A DNA stretch of 6,623 bases from Candidatus Nanopelagicales bacterium (GTDB lineage: Bacteria > Actinomycetota > Actinomycetes > S36-B12 > UBA5976): assembly GCA_030831445.1 (NCBI GenBank), contig JAURLB010000139.1, positions 1 through 6,623 on the forward strand, given 5' to 3'. Below the pieces are notes generated by a model. That model saw only the letters and a list, made by a program, of their open reading frames with translations, had not been told where the DNA came from and did not search any database. Shown here piece by piece: positions 1 to 6,470 of this stretch. The translations under genes were made by a program, and so were the position numbers. Numbering within the stretch: the stretch's first letter is position 1; the number at the start of each line of letters is the position of its first letter.

Positions 1-423
1 TATTCGGACTCTCGCCATTGAGTCAGCCATTGCACCTAATTCTGCGAGCTGCTCACCTTCGAGGTTCTTTGTTACCGCTCCAATTGGAAAAACATCACAG
101 AGTCCGGCGGCCTTTGCAAGATGCCAGACTTGTTCCACTACACCTGCCGTGTCACCTACGGGTGAAGTATTTGGCATGGCGTGTAACGCCGTAAAGCCAC
201 CGCGTGCACCAGCCAGCGAACCAGATAAAACTGTTTCGCTTTCTTCAAAGCCCGGCTCTCGAAGATGCGTATGCAAATCAACGAGTCCTGGCAACAGCAC
301 ACCTCCAGCGCAATCAATTCCTTTTGGCATAGATCCCGCAGGCTGAATACCAGTAATCACCTCATCGGCAATTTCTATATCTGCAAAATTTGAACCCAGA
401 ATGTTGACATTATTGAGAATCAC
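1..423 (-). CDS. pyrC: Dihydroorotase, N-terminal 141 codons (runs off the window)
   Basis: Dihydroorotase catalyses the reversible cyclisation of N-carbamoyl-aspartate to dihydroorotate, the third step of UMP synthesis, in the cytoplasm. I translated this stretch by hand from a GTG at 423-421. It gives the start of a class I-type dihydroorotase: a short N-terminal beta region, then [17 protein letters not shown] with the metal-binding H-x-H at residues 51 and 53, [12 protein letters not shown] at about 75-86, and a [16 protein letters not shown] stretch at about 115-130. The frame is open to position 1, so the C-terminal two thirds, with the remaining metal ligands and the catalytic Asp, lie outside the window. 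The start is supported by a GTGA overlap with the pyrB stop codon and a GGGAG-type Shine-Dalgarno about 7 bases upstream. Together with pyrR and pyrB it forms the usual actinobacterial pyr operon. The identity is secure; only the full length is unknown. Confidence 0.95.
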   Translation of the reverse strand, partial: MILNNVNILGSNFADIEIADEVITGIQPAGSMPKGIDCAGGVLLPGLVDLHTHLREPGFEESETVLSGSLAGARGGFTALHAMPNTSPVGDTAGVVEQVWHLAKAAGLCDVFPIGAVTKNLEGEQLAELGAMADSMARVRI

Positions 424-1346
424 AATGTTTCTCCCGCCAAGATATGAAAAAGTACTGCCATTCGAATGAGAACCCCGTTTGCAACTTGCTCGACAATCAC
501 CGACTGTTTGCTATCGGCAACTGTCGCGGATATTTCCAAACCTCTATTCATTGGGCCCGGATGCATCACGATTGCGTGCTCTGGAAGTAGTGCCAAACGT
601 CGTGCATCCAACCCGTAGCGCTTTGAATATTCCAACTCGCTGGGAAAGTACGAATCTGACATTCGCTCTGATTGAATTCGTAGCATCATGATTGCATCGA
701 GTTTGGGTAATACATCATCAAGGTTGAAATGCACTGAACAAGGCCATGTTTCAACCCCAATTGGTAATAATGTTGGTGGTGCAATTACATGGACTCGTGC
801 GCCAAGTGACGAGAGTAAGAAGATGTTGCTTCGTGCGACTCTTGAGTGAAGAATGTCTCCAACGATTGCAATTTCTTTTCCACTAAGGTCACCGCCGATC
901 TCGCCAAAGTGGTTTCGTAGAGTGTATGCATCGAGTAGCGACTGAGTAGGGTGTTGGTGCGTGCCATCCCCTGCATTAATCACTGAACCTGAAATCCACC
1001 CCGCATTGGCTAATCTATATGCGGATCCGCTTGCAGGATGCCGCACAACGATTGCATCGGCTCCCATTGCCTGCAAGGTGAGTGCTGTGTCTTTCAAGCT
1101 CTCCCCTTTTGACACACTAGAACCTTTTGCACTGAAATTAATGACATCTGCAGATAAACGTTTTGCTGCTGCTTCGAATGAAATGCGAGTTCTAGTTGAA
1201 TCTTCAAAGAATAGATTGACAACAGTAAATCCACGCAATGTTGGTAATTTTTTAGCACCACTTAACTCGGCCATTCGAGTTGCAGTATCAAGCAACGTGA
1301 TAATCTCTTCCCGAGTCAAATCCTCACTGGACAATAAATGTTTCAC
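420..1346 (-). CDS. pyrB: Aspartate carbamoyltransferase catalytic chain
   Basis: This enzyme joins carbamoyl phosphate to aspartate to give N-carbamoyl-aspartate, the committed step of pyrimidine synthesis. The 308-residue length is normal for the catalytic chain. The carbamoyl-phosphate site STRTR is at residues 50-54 within [13 protein letters not shown]. The mobile 80s loop with its catalytic Lys is seen as SSVSKGES (76-83), HQHPTQ is at 130-135, and the aspartate-domain signature HPGPMNRG is at 262-269. No regulatory chain (pyrI) or fused dihydroorotase is present; in this operon class the active partner is often the neighbouring PyrC, but a complex cannot be judged from sequence here. 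The start is GTG at 1346-1344. It overlaps the pyrR stop as GTGA and is preceded by a perfect GGAGG (1357-1353) with 6-base spacing. Its stop overlaps the pyrC start in the same way. All key residues look intact. Confidence 0.98.
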   Translation of the reverse strand: MKHLLSSEDLTREEIITLLDTATRMAELSGAKKLPTLRGFTVVNLFFEDSTRTRISFEAAAKRLSADVINFSAKGSSVSKGESLKDTALTLQAMGADAIVVRHPASGSAYRLANAGWISGSVINAGDGTHQHPTQSLLDAYTLRNHFGEIGGDLSGKEIAIVGDILHSRVARSNIFLLSSLGARVHVIAPPTLLPIGVETWPCSVHFNLDDVLPKLDAIMMLRIQSERMSDSYFPSELEYSKRYGLDARRLALLPEHAIVMHPGPMNRGLEISATVADSKQSVIVEQVANGVLIRMAVLFHILAGETL

Positions 1347-1891
1347 GCGCCGCCTCCAATGTACACAGCATCCTCACCATCTATTTCAGCCAGGTGAACG
1401 ATCACTTTTTCATCAAGTGACGTTGGTAAGTTCTTGCCAACATAGTCGGCTCGAATCGGAAGCTCTCTATGCCCGCGATCTATTAAGACTGCAAGCTGAA
1501 CAGTACGTGGTCTTCCAAACTCATTCAGAGCATCAAGTGCTGCTCTGACAGTACGGCCAGAAAAGAACACATCATCTACCAGAATCACCAATGAATTCTC
1601 GATGCTTCCGTCAGGAATTTGAGTTTGCATCAAAGTACGCATAGGTTGTCGGCGCAAATCATCGCGAAAGAGCGTGATATCTATTGTTCCAACTTGAACA
1701 GGATGTTCTTGAATTAACGCTAAGTTATTGGCCAGACGTTCGGCAATGAAAGCACCACGAGTTGGAATGCCAAGGAGAACTACGTCTGAGGCACCTTTAG
1801 ATCGTTCAACAATTTCATGAGAAATACGTGTAAGTGCGCGGGTGATTTCACTCGCGTCTAAAACTAGGCGTGCGCCAACAATGTCAGACAT
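1343..1891 (-). CDS. pyrR: Bifunctional pyr operon RNA-binding regulator / uracil phosphoribosyltransferase
   Basis: PyrR senses uridine nucleotides and binds a hairpin in pyr mRNA; many homologues also have uracil phosphoribosyltransferase activity. The 182-residue protein has family-standard length and the type I phosphoribosyltransferase fold. GIPTRG is at 41-46, DITLFRDDL at 71-79, and the PRPP loop [10 protein letters not shown] at 105-114, followed by RAALDAL. The C-terminal [19 protein letters not shown] stretch is typical of PyrR. The ATG at 1891 has a GGAAGG Shine-Dalgarno with 5-base spacing, and that site lies inside a PyrR-binding hairpin (see the entry at 1897-1920), so autoregulation at translation is likely. 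It is the first gene of pyrR-pyrB-pyrC, and its TGA overlaps the pyrB GTG. Nothing is missing or disrupted. Confidence 0.98.
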   Translation of the reverse strand: MSDIVGARLVLDASEITRALTRISHEIVERSKGASDVVLLGIPTRGAFIAERLANNLALIQEHPVQVGTIDITLFRDDLRRQPMRTLMQTQIPDGSIENSLVILVDDVFFSGRTVRAALDALNEFGRPRTVQLAVLIDRGHRELPIRADYVGKNLPTSLDEKVIVHLAEIDGEDAVYIGGGA

Positions 1892-1896
1892 TCGGG

Positions 1897-1920
1897 CCTT
1901 CCCCGCCTCTCTGGACGGAA
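1897..1920 (-). promoter_or_regulatory. PyrR-binding RNA hairpin covering the pyrR Shine-Dalgarno
   Basis: Read on the minus strand, the pyrR leader contains GTCCAGAGAGGC, a close match to the PyrR binding-loop consensus known from Bacillus and mycobacteria. It folds as a lower stem TTCC/GGAA (1920-1917 with 1902-1899), a 2-base GG bulge on the 3' side (1904-1903), an upper stem GTC/GGC (1916-1914 with 1907-1905, one G-U pair) and the terminal hexaloop CAGAGA (1913-1908). The 3' arm is part of the GGAAGG Shine-Dalgarno (1902-1897), which ends 5 bases before the pyrR ATG. No antiterminator/terminator pair follows it. The expected mode is therefore translational repression by UMP/UTP-bound PyrR, as described for Mycobacterium smegmatis, not the transcription attenuation of Bacillus. 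The motif and pairing are seen directly; the mechanism is inferred from the family. Confidence 0.88.
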
Positions 1921-1935
1921 TTTAAAGGTGAGGGA

Positions 1936-1966
1936 ACTCTAGCAGGAAAAAGTTTTGCCCCGCCAA
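1936..1966 (-). promoter_or_regulatory. Possible pyrR promoter
   Basis: On the minus strand a TGCTAGAGT sequence (extended -10 with TAGAGT at 1941-1936) lies upstream of the PyrR hairpin. TTGGCG at 1966-1961 is a possible -35 box. The 19-base spacing is longer than ideal, so the extended TG would have to help. Initiation about 7 bases downstream of the -10 box would leave a leader of roughly 35-40 bases, just long enough to contain the PyrR-binding hairpin. This is a visual match only; read-through from pyk is the alternative. Confidence 0.3.
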
Positions 1967-1977
1967 TCGAACTGGGG
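1947..1977 (-). terminator. Weak terminator-like hairpin after pyk
   Basis: Six bases after the pyk TAA, the minus strand reads CCCCAGT-TCG-ATTGGCGG. It can form a 7-bp stem (1977-1971 with 1967-1960) with one bulged C at 1962, one G-U pair and a 3-base loop. Five Ts (1951-1947) follow, but 8 bases beyond the stem instead of directly. That spacing makes it a poor intrinsic terminator. It also overlaps the possible -35 box of pyrR, so termination may be partial or absent. Confidence 0.27.
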
Positions 1978-1982
1978 TGTGT

Positions 1983-3410
1983 TTAGATGCCTGCTTCGTC
2001 GTCGCCGACAATGTGAACCCGCAGGCCATTTGTTGAACCCGTGACGCCAGGAGGAACGCCTGCTACCAACACGATTCGCTCGCCGGCAGTTACTCGATCT
2101 ATGTCTAGCAGTGCTCTATCGACCTGCTGAACCATGTCATCAGTGTGGGTGACAGGTTTTACGAGAAATGTTTCTACGCCCCAACACAGAGAAAGTTGCG
2201 AACGAGTTCGTGGTCGAGACGTAAATGCAAGAATTGGCGTCGCGTGTCTATGTCGGGCCATGAGTTGCGCACTTTTCCCGGTTTCCGTGAAGGCCACCAA
2301 GTAACTGGCGGCTACTTTCTCTGCAATGACACCAGCGCTATGTGTAACAGCTTTTGCCGTGCTCGTTGATCCTTCTTTTGGAAGTCTTGGCAAACGCTCA
2401 AGTGCCTGTGCCTCAACATGCTCGATAATTTTCGACATAGTTTCCACAACCAGGCTGGGATGCTCGCCAACGCTCGTTTCCGCTGACAACATGAGCGCAT
2501 CTGCCCCATCCAGCACAGCATTAGCAACATCGCTTGCTTCAGCGCGAGTTGGCCTACTTGAGTTCACCATCGAATCAAGCATCTGAGTGGCAACAATAAC
2601 TGGTTTACCTGCGATTCTCGAGAGGGTTACACATTGCTTTTGAACAAGCGGAACTTCTTCAAGTGGCAACTCAACGCCGAGGTCACCTCGAGCCACCATG
2701 ATGCCATCGAAGCTTTCTACAATCTCCGCTAAATTCGCAACCGCTTGAGGTTTTTCAATTTTCGCAATAACTGGAAGTCTCATTCCTTCTTCATCCATAA
2801 TTCTATGAACATCAATGATGTCTTGGGCACTTCTCACAAAGGACAAAGCCACCATGTCAACGCCGGTTCTCAAACCCCAACGCAAATCATCTATATCTTT
2901 TTCACTCAAGGCAGGAACGCTCACCGCGACCCCGGGCAAGTTAATTCCCTTGCTGTTACTTATGACTCCGCCTTCAACTACTTTGGTAATTACCTCAGGT
3001 TTTTGTACAGTCGTCACTTGGAGTGAAATTTTTCCGTCATCAATAAGAATTCTGTCACCGGCAGCAACATCATCACACAAACCCTTATAGGTGGTGGAAC
3101 ATTTTTCTGAGTCGCCTTCATAATCTGCGGTGGTTATTGTGAATACTTGTCCAGATTCGAGTGTTTCGCTGCCGTTTTTGAATTTGCCAACGCGAATTTT
3201 CGGGCCTTGCAGGTCAATAAAAATTCCAACACCTTTGCCTAACTTGTCTGCCGCGGTGCGCACGGCTGTATAGCGAGCAAGGTGATCTTCATGTGAACCG
3301 TGGGAGAGATTCAGTCGAGCGACGTCCATACCAGCAAGAATCAAACTTTCTAATTGTTCAACAGTTTCAGCAGCTGGGCCTAAGGTGCACACTATTTTTG
3401 CACGTCGCAC
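1983..3410 (-). CDS. pyk: Pyruvate kinase
   Basis: Pyruvate kinase transfers phosphate from phosphoenolpyruvate to ADP, giving pyruvate and ATP at the end of glycolysis in the cytoplasm. The 475-residue length and sequence match the actinobacterial form. The N-terminal RRAKIVCTLGPA is followed by ARLNLSHGSH (31-40) and DLQGPKIRVG (66-75), with the B domain after that. The family signature IAKIEKPQA, with the catalytic Lys, is at about 215-223. VARGDLGVELP (239-249) carries Mg-binding acidic residues, and ATQMLDSM (274-281) and SRPTRAEASDVANAVLDGAD (285-304) follow. The C-terminal effector-type domain runs from about 350 and ends in PPGVTGSTNGLRVH. The start is GTG at 3410-3408, chosen because the protein begins exactly at the conserved RRAKIV block and GGAAGGA (3422-3416) sits 5 bases upstream. 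It follows lgt by 59 bases, as in several actinobacterial trp-lgt-pyk regions, and precedes the pyr operon. Confidence 0.98.
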   Translation of the reverse strand: MRRAKIVCTLGPAAETVEQLESLILAGMDVARLNLSHGSHEDHLARYTAVRTAADKLGKGVGIFIDLQGPKIRVGKFKNGSETLESGQVFTITTADYEGDSEKCSTTYKGLCDDVAAGDRILIDDGKISLQVTTVQKPEVITKVVEGGVISNSKGINLPGVAVSVPALSEKDIDDLRWGLRTGVDMVALSFVRSAQDIIDVHRIMDEEGMRLPVIAKIEKPQAVANLAEIVESFDGIMVARGDLGVELPLEEVPLVQKQCVTLSRIAGKPVIVATQMLDSMVNSSRPTRAEASDVANAVLDGADALMLSAETSVGEHPSLVVETMSKIIEHVEAQALERLPRLPKEGSTSTAKAVTHSAGVIAEKVAASYLVAFTETGKSAQLMARHRHATPILAFTSRPRTRSQLSLCWGVETFLVKPVTHTDDMVQQVDRALLDIDRVTAGERIVLVAGVPPGVTGSTNGLRVHIVGDDEAGI

Positions 3411-3469
3411 TGAAATCCTTCCGGTCGCTTTGAGTGCCTTATCGTAGTTACTCTAAAGAAGTAAACCCG
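3411..3469 (-). promoter_or_regulatory. lgt-pyk gap: strong pyk ribosome binding site
   Basis: The firm element in this 59-base gap is the GGAAGGA Shine-Dalgarno at 3422-3416, five bases before the pyk GTG. TAGAGT (3454... region) and TACGAT occur as possible -10 boxes, but I find no convincing -35 box at a suitable distance from either. A short inverted repeat TTACT/AGTAA (3464-3460 with 3452-3448, 7-base loop) has no T-run after it, so it does not look like a terminator. pyk could be transcribed from here or by read-through from lgt. Confidence 0.5.
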
Positions 3470-4276
3470 TCATTGAAGATTTTGCGTGCTTCGTTTTGAA
3501 CGAATGAACCACATCAGGGACATTAGTCCAACAATCAATGCAGTGAAGACATTGAGTCGGATTCCTAGAATTAGGTTTGCCGTGTCAATGCGCAACATTT
3601 CAATCCAGACTCTCCCCAACGTATAAAACCCAACATAGAGGGCAAAAACTTGACCTTGGCCGAGTTTGAATCTTCGCTCGAGATACACAAGCAGGCCTGC
3701 AACTGCAAGACACCATAATGATTCATACAAGAAAGTGGGGTGGAATGTCTCGAATGTCTCGTACCCATCGGGCCGAAATGCGAGATCAATTTCAAGTGCC
3801 CACGGTAAAGTCGATGGAGCACCGAATAGTTCTTGATTGAAATAGTTTCCGAAACGTCCAATTGCTTGCGCGAGCGCAACACCGGGGGCAAGAGCGTCTG
3901 CAAGCAATCGGATAGAAAAGTTATATTTCTTTGCGGCGTACCAGGATCCAAGGAAACCCAGTGCAATTGCGCCCCAGATACCTAGGCCACCATCCCATAT
4001 TCGCAGGGCCGCTACAAACCCTCGCCCATTGTCACCAAAATATATTTGCCAGTCGCTTATGACGTGGTAGAGCCGACCTCCAATAATTCCTGCTGGCACT
4101 GCAAACATAGCAACATTGATGATGTCTTCAGCTTCACCGCCCTGCGCCATCCATCGCTTTTGCCCCCATTTGATGGCAACAAAAATTCCAATCACTATGA
4201 AAAGTGCATAAGCCCGCAGTGGAAACGGGCCTATGAACCATACGCTTTGATCTGGCGATGGGATAAAACTGATCAT
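3470..4276 (-). CDS. lgt: Prolipoprotein diacylglyceryl transferase
   Basis: Lgt moves diacylglycerol from phosphatidylglycerol to the lipobox cysteine of prolipoproteins, the first step of lipoprotein maturation, in the cytoplasmic membrane. The 268-residue polytopic protein begins MISFIPSPDQ and has several hydrophobic segments, the first at about 21-37. The Lgt signature IGRFGNYFNQELFG is at 139-152, with the Arg, Asn and Gly expected to contact phosphatidylglycerol. GGRLYHVISDW is at 66-76, and a C-terminal GRVWIEMLR supplies the late conserved Arg. In WDGGLGIWG (94-102) a Trp stands where E. coli Lgt has an important His. I recall this as common in actinobacteria, so I read it as lineage-typical. 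A TTG lies one codon upstream of the chosen ATG (4276-4274); ATG is preferred because homologues start MxxFIPSP. No good Shine-Dalgarno is visible, and the gene starts 8 bases after the dsbA-like stop, so coupled translation is likely. Confidence 0.97.
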   Translation of the reverse strand: MISFIPSPDQSVWFIGPFPLRAYALFIVIGIFVAIKWGQKRWMAQGGEAEDIINVAMFAVPAGIIGGRLYHVISDWQIYFGDNGRGFVAALRIWDGGLGIWGAIALGFLGSWYAAKKYNFSIRLLADALAPGVALAQAIGRFGNYFNQELFGAPSTLPWALEIDLAFRPDGYETFETFHPTFLYESLWCLAVAGLLVYLERRFKLGQGQVFALYVGFYTLGRVWIEMLRIDTANLILGIRLNVFTALIVGLMSLMWFIRSKRSTQNLQ

Positions 4277-4284
4277 CAAACTAA

Positions 4285-4974
4285 CTACGCGTTATCTCTC
4301 AGCCATTGTTCAAACTCAGCAGCAGAACTTGAAAGCACTTCTTGTGGAACTTGGGTGCCATTGAGTGTCACATACGGCGTGCCTGGAAGTTGTTCTTTCG
4401 CAAAAATTGCTTGCGAGTCAACTGCCCATTTCAAATAACGGTCTTCCTTAACGCACGTATCAAAGCTAGAAAGTGCATCACCGGAAACTCCTGCTAATTC
4501 GGCGATGTTCACGAAAGCATCATCGGACCACCCGGCAGAACCACCCGGCATGCTTAGAAGCATTCGGTGATAATTGAGAGGGTCAGTAGTGTGTTCAACA
4601 GCACACATGAATGAATTTCCCGCTCGAGCTGAGTGCTGGCCCGGAATTCGATCATCAAAGAATGAGGCCTGTCGCATTACCAATTTGAATACGCCTTCAT
4701 CAGCTAAGCGCTGGATCATTTCCGAGTAATTTGCACTGAACGATTGGCACGCTGAACATTGAAAGTCTTCCCAGATTTCCAATTCACTTCCGGTGCTTGC
4801 ATCTGGGTTATATGTCCAAGCCAAGGTTTGCTGATCAACAAATGAAGGGATAGTGCCTGCTGACTCGCCGCCAGATCGACTTCCGAAAAAGCCAATGGCG
4901 ATGATCCCGACGACTACCACACCAACAATTACTGCTCCAATGTAATTGCCAATTGAAACTGACTTTTTAGCCAT
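4285..4974 (-). CDS. Membrane-anchored DsbA-family thiol-disulfide oxidoreductase
   Basis: This is a thioredoxin-fold protein of the DsbA type that would act outside the membrane on protein disulfides. The 229-residue sequence has a short basic N-terminus (MAKK), one hydrophobic segment at about 11-31, a flexible GS-rich linker, then the catalytic region LEIWEDFQCSACQSF with C73-S-A-C76. The conserved cis-Pro is in LPGTPYVTLNG (Pro200). A second pair of cysteines (C124 and C174) lies in the helical insert, matching the structural disulfide seen in actinobacterial DsbA homologues. The segment lacks a lipobox or clear cleavage site, so a membrane anchor is more likely than secretion. A TTG two codons upstream (4980) could be read as a start, but AGAAAGGA (4988-4981) sits 6 bases before ATG 4974 and directly abuts the TTG, so ATG is chosen. 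It lies between sco and lgt. Whether it oxidises substrates or reduces Sco or the CuA site cannot be told from sequence. Confidence 0.9.
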   Translation of the reverse strand: MAKKSVSIGNYIGAVIVGVVVVGIIAIGFFGSRSGGESAGTIPSFVDQQTLAWTYNPDASTGSELEIWEDFQCSACQSFSANYSEMIQRLADEGVFKLVMRQASFFDDRIPGQHSARAGNSFMCAVEHTTDPLNYHRMLLSMPGGSAGWSDDAFVNIAELAGVSGDALSSFDTCVKEDRYLKWAVDSQAIFAKEQLPGTPYVTLNGTQVPQEVLSSSAAEFEQWLRDNA

Positions 4975-5034
4975 GCTCAATCCTTTCTACCGTGCCAAGA
5001 ATAGAGCCCCCTAGGCTAAAACGCTCATCTAACC
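4975..5034 (-). promoter_or_regulatory. sco-dsbA gap with the start-deciding ribosome binding site
   Basis: This 60-base gap contains AGAAAGGA at 4988-4981, whose 6-base spacing fixes the DsbA-like start at ATG 4974. Upstream there is a TATTCT that could be a -10 box, without a convincing -35, and an AGCC/GGCT mini-hairpin without a T-run. Neither is strong enough to call a promoter or terminator, so dsbA-like and lgt are probably co-transcribed with trpA-sco. Confidence 0.45.
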
Positions 5035-5682
5035 TTACTTTTGCCACGCATCATTGAGTAAAATTTCGATATCTTGACGTATTTCCAGCACCGTATTGTC
5101 TTCCATCCAGAAAACAGGACTCGACTTATCCCTGAGAAATGCAAATAATTGAAGTCCATGCCCCACGTCATAGTTGTAGGTCGGCAAAGGGCGAGGGATG
5201 TCCTCAACATGAACTCCAAGGGCAAGTCCAGCTTTCTGGGTCACTTTCATATTTGCTCTGAGTCCAATAAACCTAGGGTTGTGCAAATCCAAATACGTTC
5301 GTAGTACTTCGGCCGAGTCTCGGGGTGGATCTGTAGTGATGAAAACAAAATTCACCCGCTCCTGCTGAGATGGCGTCAATCCCCGGATCGCGGCTGCAAC
5401 GTTTGCAGTTTGCGTGTGGCAAAAACCATCAAAACAATTGGTATATCCAAAGAAGACGATTGTGACGTCCGCTGGCATTTCATCCTCTGGCCAAGAGACA
5501 CTTCTACCAGCTGTGTCACGAAACTTGGCGTTCGGTAATGCAAACGCTTCGTCAAGATAGCGACCATGAAACATTGTTTGATTCTCTGATAATTCAACGT
5601 TCACTTCTGCAAGATGAGAATGCTCACTACTGCAACTTGCTAGCAGGATCATGGCTGTCATCCAAAACGCTATCAGTTTCAC
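5035..5682 (-). CDS. Sco1/SenC-family copper chaperone lipoprotein with C-x4-C site
   Basis: Sco proteins deliver copper to, or reduce, the CuA centre of cytochrome c oxidase on the outer face of the membrane. The protein has 215 residues. Residues 1-17 form a lipoprotein signal peptide ending in LLASC, so Cys17 would be lipidated by Lgt. The thioredoxin-fold domain follows: FALPNAKFRDTAGRSVSW, VTIVFFGYTNC, FVFITTDPPRDS (about 113-123), and a late YDVGHGLQLFAFLRD whose His175 matches the third copper ligand. The expected cysteine pair is present as C83-FDGF-C88, four residues apart where the family standard is C-P-D-V-C, and it is followed by His89. Coding starts at GTG 5682-5680, overlapping the trpA stop as GTGA, with GAGAGG about 10 bases upstream. 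The family assignment is firm; whether copper binding is conventional is open because of the spacing. No oxidase genes are visible here. Confidence 0.9.
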   Translation of the reverse strand: MKLIAFWMTAMILLASCSSEHSHLAEVNVELSENQTMFHGRYLDEAFALPNAKFRDTAGRSVSWPEDEMPADVTIVFFGYTNCFDGFCHTQTANVAAAIRGLTPSQQERVNFVFITTDPPRDSAEVLRTYLDLHNPRFIGLRANMKVTQKAGLALGVHVEDIPRPLPTYNYDVGHGLQLFAFLRDKSSPVFWMEDNTVLEIRQDIEILLNDAWQK

Positions 5683-6470
5683 TTAACGGTCGCCTCTCGC
5701 ATGTCTCGAGCAAGTGAGCGAATTTGCACGATTGCTTCATCAATTGACGACGAGTTAAGAACAATCCGAACAAATGCACTTCCAACGATGACACCATCGG
5801 CATACGCCGCAACTTCTTTCACGTTCTCAGCACTCGAAATACCGAGTCCTACCGCAATTGGCATGTCGGTAAGTGCTCGAGCGCGAGTTACGAGTTTTTC
5901 AGCTTCACTAGAGAGAGATGTTCTCTCTCCTGTCACTCCCATGAGCGATGCTGCGTAAATGAAACCGCGACTTGATTGCGATACCAACTTTATTCTTTCA
6001 TCGCTTGAAGCTGGTGCGATGAGGAAAATTCTGTCGAGAAGAGCAGCGTCTGTGGCTTCGAGCCAAGGTGCCGCTTCGTCCGGTGTAAGGTCCGGCGTAA
6101 TGGTTCCAGCTCCCCCAGCTCGCTTTAACTGCTGAGTAAATGTTTCAACTCCGAGTCGTTCAATAAGGTTCCAATACGACATCACTGCCGCCTCTGCACC
6201 AGCGTCCACGACGCTTGCAACAGCGTTGAATACATCGTTGGAGGTTACTCCGTGTTTGAGTGCGATATCTGTTGCTTTTTGAATAGTTGGACCGTCCATG
6301 AGTGGGTCGCTGTAAGGCCATCCAATTTCAAGAATTTCCACGCCACCATCAACCATTGCCTGCATGATGCGAATTGAGTCTTCTACTGTTGGAAATCCCA
6401 CCGGAAAATACCCAATAAAAACAGCACGTTGCTCATTGCGCGCACGCTCAAACACAGCTTCAAGGCTCAT
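5679..6470 (-). CDS. trpA: Tryptophan synthase alpha chain
   Basis: TrpA cleaves indole-3-glycerol phosphate to indole and glyceraldehyde 3-phosphate and channels indole to TrpB. The 263-residue TIM-barrel protein shows [10 protein letters not shown] at 19-28, and [20 protein letters not shown] at 45-64 with the catalytic Glu48 and Asp59. [11 protein letters not shown] marks the region after strand 4. [15 protein letters not shown] is next, then [16 protein letters not shown] around the phosphate-binding part, and [28 protein letters not shown]. The start is ATG 6470-6468, which overlaps the trpB stop as ATGA. A longer reading from ATG 6494 adds eight residues (MVHQNWTT) that are simply the out-of-frame end of trpB and do not resemble TrpA, so I reject it. 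The Shine-Dalgarno is weak, consistent with coupling to trpB. The stop overlaps the sco start. All catalytic residues are intact. Confidence 0.97.
   Translation of the reverse strand: MSLEAVFERARNEQRAVFIGYFPVGFPTVEDSIRIMQAMVDGGVEILEIGWPYSDPLMDGPTIQKATDIALKHGVTSNDVFNAVASVVDAGAEAAVMSYWNLIERLGVETFTQQLKRAGGAGTITPDLTPDEAAPWLEATDAALLDRIFLIAPASSDERIKLVSQSSRGFIYAASLMGVTGERTSLSSEAEKLVTRARALTDMPIAVGLGISSAENVKEVAAYADGVIVGSAFVRIVLNSSSIDEAIVQIRSLARDMREATVK

Noticed and set aside
149..346. 65-codon plus-strand frame near the left edge
   Set aside because: The opposite strand encodes the clear dihydroorotase N-terminus ([10 protein letters not shown] and MPNT), which explains this interval.
961..1548. 195-codon open frame on the plus strand
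   Set aside because: It lies wholly antisense to pyrB and pyrR, whose full motifs are on the other strand. Its translation has no recognisable motif and it has no ribosome binding site.
3448..3464. Inverted repeat TTACT/AGTAA between lgt and pyk as a terminator
   Set aside because: It has only five A/T-rich pairs, a 7-base loop and no following T-run, so it is too weak to call.
3571..3966. 131-codon open frame on the minus strand
   Set aside because: It sits in another frame inside lgt, which has its complete family signature in the main frame.
4046..4438. 130-codon open frame on the plus strand
   Set aside because: Antisense to the lgt start and the end of the DsbA-like gene, with low-complexity composition and no motif. 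It is a shadow frame.
5419..5436. Cytochrome c-type heme attachment by C-x4-C-H
   Set aside because: The surrounding sequence is a Sco thioredoxin fold with its distant copper-ligand His, and there is no axial-ligand pattern or second heme motif.
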